From an uncultured Bacteroidia bacterium (lineage in GTDB: Bacteria; Bacteroidota; Bacteroidia; Bacteroidales; ML635J-15): a stretch of 64,000 nucleotides of DNA. A program made the translations under genes and the position numbers. Position 1 is the stretch's first letter. Each line of letters opens with the position of its first letter. Below are positions 18,011 through 24,931 of the stretch, one piece after another. The notes below the pieces were generated by a model. It was not told the DNA's origin. It ran no database searches and saw only the letters and a list, made by a program, of their open reading frames with translations. The DNA lies in the NCBI GenBank assembly GCA_902800045.1, contig CADCCZ010000003.1:124001-188000 (forward strand), given 5' to 3'.

Positions 18011-18835
18011 CTAGTTTTCTTCGGTTTCAGCAGGAGCTTCTTCAACGTGTTCCTTCTTTGCCGAAGTTCTTCTCTGTCTCTTTCTTTCAACTGGAGCCTG
18101 TTCTTCAGCCTCTTCGCCAGCTTCCTTAGCAGTGTTTTCCTTTTCAACTGCTCTTTCGTCCAAACCTTCCTTTATAGCCTGGCACATAGTAGCAACGATA
18201 AGCTGAATTGACTTTGAAGCATCGTCGTTTGCTGGAATTGGGAAATCAGCGTTCTTAGGATCCGAGTTGGTATCAACCATTGCGAATACAGGAATACCCA
18301 ATCTCTGAGCTTCGTGAACAGCGATCTTTTCCTTGAGGATATCAACTACGAAAAGAGCTGCTGGGAGTCTCGAAAGGTCGGCGATAGAACCGAGGTTCTT
18401 TTCCAATTTTGCTCTCTGACGGCTAATCTGGAGCTGTTCACGCTTTGAAAGCGATGAGAAAGTTCCGTCGCTAATCATCTTGTCGATTGACGACATCTTC
18501 TTAACAGCCTTGCGGATAGTCGGGAAGTTGGTAAGCATACCACCGGGCCAGCGTTCAGTAACGAATGGCATTCCAACCTTTGTTACTTCTTCTGCTACGA
18601 TGTCCTTAGCCTGCTTCTTGGTAGCTACGAACAAAACTTTTCTACCTGATTTTACAAAGTTCTTCATTGCTTCTGCAGCTTCGTCAACCTTTACGGCTGT
18701 CTTGTGCAAGTCGATGATGTGGATACCGTTGCGCTCCATGAAGATGTAAGGAGCCATTGCGGGATTCCATTTGCGTCTGAGGTGACCGAAGTGTACGCCA
18801 GCCTCTAACAATTGATCAAATGTTAATCTTGACAT
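18011..18835 (-). CDS. rpsB: 30S ribosomal protein S2
   Basis: 274 aa. S2 signatures LLEAGVHFGHLRRKWNP at the N terminus and PIPANDDASKSIQLI near residue 200. The C terminus is an extended charged tail (residues ~225-274, rich in Glu, Lys and Arg), common in Bacteroidetes. A 113-bp spacer to rpsI contains a nested hairpin that may regulate it. Confidence 0.97.
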   Translation of the reverse strand: MSRLTFDQLLEAGVHFGHLRRKWNPAMAPYIFMERNGIHIIDLHKTAVKVDEAAEAMKNFVKSGRKVLFVATKKQAKDIVAEEVTKVGMPFVTERWPGGMLTNFPTIRKAVKKMSSIDKMISDGTFSSLSKREQLQISRQRAKLEKNLGSIADLSRLPAALFVVDILKEKIAVHEAQRLGIPVFAMVDTNSDPKNADFPIPANDDASKSIQLIVATMCQAIKEGLDERAVEKENTAKEAGEEAEEQAPVERKRQRRTSAKKEHVEEAPAETEEN

Positions 18836-18868
18836 TTTAAAAAATTTAAGTTTACATTCTGTAGTAAC

Positions 18869-18907
18869 AATCGTGAAGTAGAATCCCGAAGGACCATCTC
18901 CACGATT
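18869..18907 (-). ncRNA. Candidate structured leader upstream of rpsB
   Basis: In the 113-bp rpsI-rpsB spacer, on the minus strand, AATCGTG (18907-18901) pairs with CACGATT (18875-18869). Inside it GGTCC and GGATT pair around a TTCG tetraloop. The structure ends about 34 bp before the rpsB start codon. Nested stems with a UUCG loop are typical of structured RNA, and S2 leaders that bind S2 are known in other bacteria. Regulation here is inference. Confidence 0.4.
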
Positions 18908-18948
18908 TAGATACTAAACTCTGTTTATAATTCTCTGAAAATAAAATA

Positions 18949-19335
18949 CTAACGCTTGCTGAACTGGAATCTCTTACGAGCCTTCTTCTGTCCGGGTTTC
19001 TTTCTTTCAACAACCCTCGAGTCGCGTGAGAGGAAACCGCAAGGCTTCAAGCTAGCCCTGTATTCCGGATCTACCTTCAACAATGCCCTTGAGATACCAA
19101 GGCGCAAAGCTTCAGCCTGACCTCTTACACCACCTCCGTCGATGTTGGCCTTTACATCGTAGCAATCCATCTTGTCCAATGTCAAGAACGGTTGCTTTAC
19201 GATATACTGGTACTGCATAATCGGGAAGTATTCTTCCATTTTGCGGTTGTTAACCGTGATGTTTCCTTTTCCTTCGCTAAGGTAAACTCTTGCGACAGCA
19301 GCTTTTCTGCGACCTAATGCATTAAATACGTCCAT
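18949..19335 (-). CDS. rpsI: 30S ribosomal protein S9
   Basis: 128 aa. GRRKAAVARVYLSEGKGNITVN near the start, GGGVRGQAEALRLGISRAL in the centre, and the conserved basic C terminus DSRVVERKKPGQKKARKRFQ ending in SKR, which reaches the P site. Two bases separate it from rplM. Confidence 0.98.
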   Translation of the reverse strand: MDVFNALGRRKAAVARVYLSEGKGNITVNNRKMEEYFPIMQYQYIVKQPFLTLDKMDCYDVKANIDGGGVRGQAEALRLGISRALLKVDPEYRASLKPCGFLSRDSRVVERKKPGQKKARKRFQFSKR

Positions 19336-19337
19336 GC

Positions 19338-19793
19338 TTATTTAATTGTGTTTAAATCCAACTTTGTCGGGTTCTGAGCTTCATGTTTGTGCTCGCTACC
19401 AACGTAAACTTTCAAATTTCTGAACAATTCGCTTCCGAGACGGTTCTTAGGCAACATTCCCTTAATTGCGTGCTCGATGATGCGTTCTGGGTGCTTTTCA
19501 AGCATTTCAACAGGAGTTTCAACCTTCTGTCCACCAGGATAACCAGAGTGTCTGATGTATTCCTTGTCGGTGAGTTTCTTTCCTGTAAGAACAACCTTTT
19601 CAGCATTGATGATGATGACATTGTCACCGCAGTCAACGTGAGGTGTGTATTCGGGTTTGTGCTTTCCTCTCAGCACGTAGGCTACTTTCGAAGCCAAGCG
19701 ACCAAGAATTTCGCCTTCAGCATCGACAACATACCACTGCTTGTTAACAGTCTCCTTGTTTGCCGATATTGTTCTGTAAACCAATGTTTTCAC
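19338..19793 (-). CDS. rplM: 50S ribosomal protein L13
   Basis: 151 aa. [19 protein letters not shown] near residue 20, [21 protein letters not shown] and GMLPKNRLG are standard L13 motifs. First gene of the rplM-rpsI-rpsB-tsf operon; rpsI follows after 2 bp. The ~60-bp leader before the ATG may contribute to autoregulation, but no clear fold was seen. Confidence 0.98.
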   Translation of the reverse strand: MKTLVYRTISANKETVNKQWYVVDAEGEILGRLASKVAYVLRGKHKPEYTPHVDCGDNVIIINAEKVVLTGKKLTDKEYIRHSGYPGGQKVETPVEMLEKHPERIIEHAIKGMLPKNRLGSELFRNLKVYVGSEHKHEAQNPTKLDLNTIK

Positions 19794-19856
19794 TTTAAAA
19801 AATCTTTCTTTAAAATTAATAAATTAAGTTCCTTAGGCTGGATGACCAAACGTACT

Positions 19857-19885
19857 GCAAAAGTAATACTTTTTTTATTTCCAAA
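19857..19885 (-). promoter_or_regulatory. Candidate promoter of the rplM operon
   Basis: The minus strand reads TTTG (19885-19882), 16 bp, then TACTTTTG (19865-19858) followed by C. The -7 element is an exact match to TAnnTTTG. The spacer is shorter than the usual 19 bp, so the -33 assignment is weak. Confidence 0.5.
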
Positions 19886-20031
19886 AAATCTTTTTTTGCA
19901 TTTTCTGTAAAAAATATTTTGTCAATAAAATATTGGTTGATAGGACGCTATATTTTTCGCCACTCTCCAACAAAAACAGCACCTCCCCGACCTAAAATTT
20001 TTGACATATAATTATAGGTATAGAAATTTCT

Positions 20032-20063
20032 ATTGTCAAATTCGCATTCATTTCTTACTTTTG
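20032..20063 (+). promoter_or_regulatory. Promoter of the thioredoxin-like gene
   Basis: ATTG (20032-20035), 20-bp spacer, TACTTTTG (20056-20063) followed by C. The -7 element is an exact consensus match and the spacing is right. The chosen ATG at 20091 is 28 bp downstream, which rules out starts upstream of the promoter. Confidence 0.6.
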
Positions 20064-20090
20064 CATCAACTACACATTATTCTAATTGAA

Positions 20091-20588
20091 ATGAAAAACT
20101 TTTTAACTATCGCATTATTAGCAATTTTCGCATTGTCGGCAACCGCACAGACCGCACCCAAGAAAGTTTACGACGAAACCATCAACCAGATGGAACAAAT
20201 TGACAAGGCCGTAAAACAGGCAAAGTCGGAAGGAAAATTCGTAATTTGCCAGGTTGGCGGCAACTGGTGTCCTTGGTGCCTGCGGTTTGCAGAATTTATC
20301 ACCAACGACAGCACTATCAACAAGTTGGTCAATGATAATTTTGTGTATATCCATGTCAACTACAATCCTCGTCAGTCGGATGAAGTGCAAAAAGAAAATG
20401 CCGCAAAGATGATGAAAAGGCTCGGAAATCCTGCCCGATTCGGCTTTCCTGTGTTTGTTGTGCTCGACGAGAACGGCAAGGTAATCCACACCCAAGATTC
20501 GGGCTTTCTCGAAGAAGGCAAAAGCTACAATAAGGAAAAGGTGATAAGATTCTTTGAGTGCTGGACGCCAAAGGCGGTAAGGCAATGA
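20091..20588 (+). CDS. Exported thioredoxin-fold protein
   Basis: 165 aa from the ATG at 20091. The signal peptide MKNFLTIALLAIFALSATAQ is followed by a thioredoxin-like domain with active site WCPWC (in GNWCPWCLRF), the cis-Pro region GFPVFVVLDENGKV, and a C-terminal helix. It resembles thioredoxin_7/DUF255-type proteins. Probably a periplasmic disulfide reductase or a maturation factor for exported proteins; no partner gene is adjacent. A long hairpin follows before the rhamnosidase gene. Confidence 0.8.
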   Translation: MKNFLTIALLAIFALSATAQTAPKKVYDETINQMEQIDKAVKQAKSEGKFVICQVGGNWCPWCLRFAEFITNDSTINKLVNDNFVYIHVNYNPRQSDEVQKENAAKMMKRLGNPARFGFPVFVVLDENGKVIHTQDSGFLEEGKSYNKEKVIRFFECWTPKAVRQ

Positions 20589-20665
20589 ATGATGGACAAT
20601 TGATAATGGACAATTAGCAATTGACAATGGAAAAGAATAATGGACAATTGACAATTTATAATTTG
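20589..20665. repeat. AT-rich ACAATTGACAATGGA-type simple repeats
   Basis: Overlapping words GGACAATTGATAATGGACAA and ACAATTGACAATGG. They are the reverse-sense relatives of the tract at 5040-5090. Noncoding. The last bases run into the hairpin at 20654. Confidence 0.55.
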
Positions 20666-20703
20666 TGGGGTCGCGGCGCGCCACGACTCCACAAATTATA
20701 AAT
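20654..20703. terminator. Long 20-bp hairpin between thioredoxin-like and rhamnosidase genes
   Basis: The left arm 20654-20673 pairs with 20684-20703 over 20 bp with a single G-T pair, around a GC-rich 10-nt loop (20674-20683). The stem base is AT-rich (ATTTATAATTTGTGG). There is no U-run after it, so it is either a weak terminator, an mRNA-stabilising hairpin or a repeat-derived palindrome. Confidence 0.5.
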
Positions 20704-20739
20704 CCATAACAACTTCAAGCAACACCAAATTCAGCAAAA

Positions 20740-23271
20740 TTGAAACACATTTTTCCCATACTACTATCCCTCTGCTTGCTATCCGCAACCTCTTTCGCAC
20801 AGGTTTTCGACCTGCGCTGCGAAGGTCTTCAATCTCCTCTCGGCATCGAAACAACTACCCCACACTTTAGCTGGAAGAACACACTTAATCACAATAACCA
20901 AAAGCAAAAAGCATACGAAATACAAATCGCTACCGACAGTATCACTCTTGCAAAAGACCATGCCGACATCTGGAAAAGCGGTCGCATGGAGTCGGACGAA
21001 CAAATTATGGTTGCCTACACAGGCACTCCTTTGCAAGAACGGCAACTTTACTACTGGCGCGTACGCACTTGGGACGAAAATGGAACGTGCTCTGGATGGA
21101 GCAAAATAGAACGCTTTGGCGTCGGTATTCTCGGCAATATGAACGGCCAATACATCGGTTGCAAGCAAGGCAACGGACTTGCTCCGACACCGATGCTCAC
21201 AAAAAAGTTTAGCGTAAAGTTGCAGAAAGGCAAAACCAAAGTCCTCGCACACATCAATTCGCTTGGCTACCATGAACTTTGCATAAACGGTACGAAAGTC
21301 GGCGACAAGATTTTGCAACCCGCCGTCTCCCAACTCGACAAGCACTCGCTCATTGTTACCTACGACATCACGCCATACCTCCGCAACGGAGAAAACGAAA
21401 TAACAATCTGGCTCGGACAAGGCTGGTATCGCAACAATATTTTCGGTGTGCCATTCGCCGGACCGCTTGTAAAAGCCGAAATCTGCGAAATTTCAAGCGG
21501 CACAAGTAAAACCATCGTCCAGACCGACACTTCGTGGCAAGCTTCGCCAAGCGGCTACAGCTACACCGGAACTTGGATGCCCTTGCAGTTCGGTGGAGAA
21601 CGCTTCGATGCAAATTTTCAACAGCAATGGCAACCTGCAACAGCCTGCAATGTCGATGGAATGCGCACCTCGCCACAACTTTTCGAAGGCAACCGCATAA
21701 TCGACAGCCTACAGCCAAAATCCGTCGAAAAGCAAGATGATGGTTCGTTGCTAATTGATTTCGGACGCGTGATAACAGGCTGGCTACAAGTGTCGTTCGG
21801 TCAGTTGCAGAAAGGACAGGAAGTCACAATGGAATACAACGACTACATTCCCATTGGCGGAAAATTTGAAAGTCAGGGCGAAAGCGACATTTACATTGCA
21901 AACGGCAAGTCGGACGAAGGTTTCTGCAACAAATTCCATCATCACGCATTCCGATATGTAAAAATCAGCAATGCCGAAGTACAAGAAATCAAAGCGTTGC
22001 AAATTAGCGCGTTGAATGTTGACAAATCGGCGAAATTCTCCTGCTCCGACGAAAAACTGAACACCGTCCACGACCTTGTAAAATATACCTTGCAATGCCT
22101 CACTTTCAGTGGCTATATGGTCGATTGTCCGCATCTTGAGCGGATGGGCTACGGTGGCGACGGCAATTCCTCCACAATGACTTTGCAGACTATATATGAT
22201 GTGCTTCCGACCTACCTAAATTGGCTTACGGCCTGGGGCGAGTCAATCGATAGCGACGGCTCGCTGGCCTATGTGGCGCCATCGTTCCCAACTGGTGGCG
22301 GTCCATACTGGTGCGGATTCATAATCAAGGCTCCGTGGCGGACATATCTTAATTATGGCGACCGCCGCATGATTGACAAGCTATACGAAAAGATGAAACT
22401 ATGGCTCGGATTTGTCGAGAAGCACAGCAAGGACGAACTTCTCCAACCTTGGCCCGATACCAAGAAGCGGATGTGGTTCCTCGGCGACTGGCTTGCCCCC
22501 GAAGGCGTTGATATGGGCGGCGAGTCGGTAATACACGCCAACAACTGCTTCATCAGCGAATGTCTTGCCGACATGGTAAAGATGGCGAACCTTCTTGGGC
22601 GCACCGACGATGCACAAAAGTTCGCCGACAAGCGCAAACGGCTGAATGCCGCCATCCACAAGCAGTTCTACCATCCCGAAACGCATAGTTACGCCAACGG
22701 AACTCCATTCGACAACACCTACGCCCTGCAGACTGGCATTGCGACCGAAAACAATGTAGCACAAGAAGTTACCGAACAACTAATTGCCGATTCGTACGGA
22801 AAATACAAGTCGCACATTGCCGTCGGACTGTTCGGCGTGCCGATTTTCACCGAATGGGCAACAGTTACCAAGCAGACCGACCTGATGGCAACCATCTTGC
22901 GTCAGCCCGACTATCCCGGATACCTATTTATGATTGCCAACGGTGCAACCGCAACATGGGAATCGTGGGGACATGAGCGCAGCCGCGTACACAACTGCTA
23001 CAACGGCATAGGCACTTGGTTTTACCAAGCTTTGGCGGGCATCCGTCCCGACGAGTCGCAACCCGGATACAAGCATTTCTTCATCGACCCACAACCCGCA
23101 GACGGCATCAGCTGGGTAAAGGCAACAAAACCGACACCTTTTGGTGACATTTGCGTTGAAATAAATGCAACAGAACTGAACATTACGGTTCCTGTAGGCG
23201 CATCAGCGACAATTTACCCAGGCACAGCAAAAGAGCAAATTGTTGGTGCTGGGAAGTGGGTGATAAGATAA
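20740..23271 (+). CDS. Alpha-L-rhamnosidase, GH78
   Basis: 843 aa, exported. The start is TTG at 20740: it begins a clean signal peptide (KHIFPILLSLCLLSATSFAQ) and no in-frame ATG exists nearby upstream. Domain order follows GH78: a fibronectin-like N domain (FDLRCEGLQSPLGI), a carbohydrate-binding Bac_rhamnosid_N domain (YHELCINGTKVGD), the (alpha/alpha)6 catalytic barrel and a C-terminal beta domain. Catalytic-region acidic residues are visible: Asp462, Glu467 and Asp474 in VDCPHLERMGYGGD, and Glu741 in TWESWGH. It removes terminal alpha-L-rhamnose from plant or bacterial glycans. No SusC/D pair is in the window. Confidence 0.92.
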   Translation: MKHIFPILLSLCLLSATSFAQVFDLRCEGLQSPLGIETTTPHFSWKNTLNHNNQKQKAYEIQIATDSITLAKDHADIWKSGRMESDEQIMVAYTGTPLQERQLYYWRVRTWDENGTCSGWSKIERFGVGILGNMNGQYIGCKQGNGLAPTPMLTKKFSVKLQKGKTKVLAHINSLGYHELCINGTKVGDKILQPAVSQLDKHSLIVTYDITPYLRNGENEITIWLGQGWYRNNIFGVPFAGPLVKAEICEISSGTSKTIVQTDTSWQASPSGYSYTGTWMPLQFGGERFDANFQQQWQPATACNVDGMRTSPQLFEGNRIIDSLQPKSVEKQDDGSLLIDFGRVITGWLQVSFGQLQKGQEVTMEYNDYIPIGGKFESQGESDIYIANGKSDEGFCNKFHHHAFRYVKISNAEVQEIKALQISALNVDKSAKFSCSDEKLNTVHDLVKYTLQCLTFSGYMVDCPHLERMGYGGDGNSSTMTLQTIYDVLPTYLNWLTAWGESIDSDGSLAYVAPSFPTGGGPYWCGFIIKAPWRTYLNYGDRRMIDKLYEKMKLWLGFVEKHSKDELLQPWPDTKKRMWFLGDWLAPEGVDMGGESVIHANNCFISECLADMVKMANLLGRTDDAQKFADKRKRLNAAIHKQFYHPETHSYANGTPFDNTYALQTGIATENNVAQEVTEQLIADSYGKYKSHIAVGLFGVPIFTEWATVTKQTDLMATILRQPDYPGYLFMIANGATATWESWGHERSRVHNCYNGIGTWFYQALAGIRPDESQPGYKHFFIDPQPADGISWVKATKPTPFGDICVEINATELNITVPVGASATIYPGTAKEQIVGAGKWVIR

Positions 23272-23418
23272 ATTAGTGCTGAAGCCAAATCTCGACGGCT
23301 ACAAAATTGAATATAGGCTTCTGTCGATGGAGGATATGTAGTGATATTCTCGGAAAAAGCCCCAGCAATAATCTTTCGTACACAAAGTAATCACACTTGT
23401 GAGCTATGCGAAATAATG

Positions 23419-23470
23419 AAAATCTTCAACTGATTGAAGATTTTTGTACTAATTTATTCAATGCAATGAA
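23419..23470. repeat. Direct-repeat pair A (2 units, 32-bp period) downstream of DUF4143 ATPase 1
   Basis: Two 14-bp dyads, TTCAACTGATTGAA (23425-23438) and TTCAATGCAATGAA (23457-23470), are spaced exactly 32 bp. The first is part of a longer perfect hairpin AAAATCTTCAA-CTGA-TTGAAGATTTT (23419-23444). The whole segment aligns, in the same orientation and with the same 32-bp spacing, with pair B at 24651-24696 on the other side of the ATPase gene. Inside each unit TTTTGTACTAATT is also shared. Confidence 0.75.
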
Positions 23471-23481
23471 AAATTTAGTAA

Positions 23482-24612
23482 TTATTTCGTTACAAAATCA
23501 ATGAAGTTGGATTTATTTACTGATGTAAATGGCACATCGGGATAGTTGTCCTTGAACGAACTGGGACACTTCGGCTTTTTATCTCCCCACTTGAACTCAA
23601 AAGCCTTCAATTCTCCGTTGCGCTCTTCAATCAAGTCAATTTCCTGTCCATTGTATGTTCGCCAGAAATAGTACATAGAAGTGTCGTGTCTGTTGTCGTT
23701 GAGTTTCATACGCTCCGATATCATATAACTTTCCCACAATGCCCCAACATCCTGCCGTATTGCAAGCGGACGGAAATCTCCAATTACAGCATTTCTAATG
23801 CCATTGTCGTAGAAATACCATTTGCCAGCTTTACTGACCTCCTTGCGCGGATTACGCGAATACGCCGGAAGCCGATATATTACGAAAGTTTTTGCTAACA
23901 AATCAAGGTATTTTTCCACAGTGTTCCTACTCAACGACAGATGTTTGCCGAGTTCGTCATACGAAACTTCGCTCCCCATTTGAAAAGCAACCAAGCGCAA
24001 TAGATTATACATTTTGCTTGAGTTTTTTATGCCGTCCAATGTCAGAATATCTTTAAGCAGGTACGATTGCGCAAGCTCGCTTAAGTACATTTGCTTTTGC
24101 TCAAAACTTTTAATAGAAAGAAGCTCAGGGTAGTTGCCATATACAAGACGTTCTTCAAGATCCATATATAATTGTGCGGCAGGAATTTGCGTCAGCCATT
24201 CCTCAGCAGACAATGGCGATAAGTGGAAAGTGTATGACCTTCCGACCAATGGCTCGCCAGTTTGATTTCGCAAATCAAATGAGGAAGAACCAGATGCAAT
24301 GACCTGAATGTTTTCAACATCATCAACTATCAGCTTCAATATTTTGCCAATTTCAGGAATATTTTGTGCCTCATCAATTATTAAAAGGTCAACTCCGCTA
24401 AGCAATTGCCTATAATGCGCTGCTGTTCTTTCCCGAAACATTACTTCCGTAGAAGCATCTTCTCCGTTCAGGAACAAAGTCTTTCCCGCATACTTTTCCG
24501 ACACCTGCTTGATTAATACGGTTTTACCAACTCGTCTTGCTCCATATACAAGCATAACCTTTTGGTTTGTCAACAAACTTGAAATAACATTTGCCAATCT
24601 TCTTTCAATCAT
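23482..24612 (-). CDS. AAA-type ATPase with DUF4143 C-terminal domain (ATPase 1)
   Basis: 376 aa, cytosolic. Walker A YGARRVGKT (residues 23-31), Walker B LLIIDEAQN (about 75-83), sensor-like ASGSSSF, an HTH-like segment (YDELGKHLSLSRNTVEKYLDLL), then DUF4143 with EIDLIEERNGELKAFEFKWG. The D...EFK arrangement there resembles a PD-(D/E)XK nuclease core. Members of this family are numerous in Bacteroidetes and their function is unknown. The gene is alone and is bracketed by direct-repeat pairs A and B. A second, distantly related copy lies at 39684-40958. Confidence 0.85.
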   Translation of the reverse strand: MIERRLANVISSLLTNQKVMLVYGARRVGKTVLIKQVSEKYAGKTLFLNGEDASTEVMFRERTAAHYRQLLSGVDLLIIDEAQNIPEIGKILKLIVDDVENIQVIASGSSSFDLRNQTGEPLVGRSYTFHLSPLSAEEWLTQIPAAQLYMDLEERLVYGNYPELLSIKSFEQKQMYLSELAQSYLLKDILTLDGIKNSSKMYNLLRLVAFQMGSEVSYDELGKHLSLSRNTVEKYLDLLAKTFVIYRLPAYSRNPRKEVSKAGKWYFYDNGIRNAVIGDFRPLAIRQDVGALWESYMISERMKLNDNRHDTSMYYFWRTYNGQEIDLIEERNGELKAFEFKWGDKKPKCPSSFKDNYPDVPFTSVNKSNFIDFVTK

Positions 24613-24633
24613 AATTCATTCTTTTTGTCGATG

Positions 24634-24661
24634 CAAAAATAATCAAAATCTTCAACGCAAT
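24634..24661 (-). promoter_or_regulatory. Candidate promoter of ATPase 1, overlapped by a repeat dyad
   Basis: The minus strand reads ATTG (24661-24658), 16 bp, TATTTTTG (24641-24634) then C. The -7 element is an exact consensus match 22 bp before the ATG. The -33 region lies inside the dyad TTCAACGCAATGAA (24651-24664), so a protein bound to the repeat would block or modulate transcription. Confidence 0.45.
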
Positions 24662-24696
24662 GAATAATTTTGTACAAATTTCTTCAACGCACTGAA
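24651..24696. repeat. Direct-repeat pair B (2 units, 32-bp period) upstream of DUF4143 ATPase 1
   Basis: Dyads TTCAACGCAATGAA (24651-24664) and TTCAACGCACTGAA (24683-24696) are spaced exactly 32 bp, as in pair A. Over about 65 bp (A 23409-23474, B 24632-24700) the two flanks agree at roughly four of five positions by eye. The remaining gap to the FISUMP gene (24697-24931) holds only an REP-like fragment and a terminator. Confidence 0.75.
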
Positions 24697-24740
24697 AAAA
24701 TTAATAAATATTGCTTTTACAATAAATCGTTTCCTCCTCT

Positions 24741-24758
24741 CAATGTTGTCTGGATTTG
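24741..24758. repeat. Fragment of the TTGTCTGGATTTG dispersed repeat
   Basis: CAATGTTGTCTGGATTTG is identical to 27911-27928, where it forms the left arm of the first hairpin of an REP-like array. Here the right arm is missing (GTGAACC instead of CAATCC), so it is a truncated copy. Confidence 0.55.
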
Positions 24759-24870
24759 TGAACCTTTAGCACACAAAGCGAAATAAGTAAACCAGAACGA
24801 ACAGTAAAAAACAAAAAATGATTTATAAAATTTTTCACTATCCATTTTGCATAATGCAAAAAGAATAGTA

Positions 24871-24904
24871 TAAAAAACGACAGCCGACCTTTGCCGACTG
24901 CCGT
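24871..24904 (-). terminator. Rho-independent terminator of the FISUMP gene
   Basis: On the minus strand a 12-bp stem ACGGCAGTCGGC / GTCGGCTGTCGT with three G-U pairs and loop AAAG is followed by TTTTTTA. It starts 27 bp after the stop codon at 24932. Confidence 0.8.
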
Positions 24905-24931
24905 AAATCAATATTCGTACTTCGTAAATTC

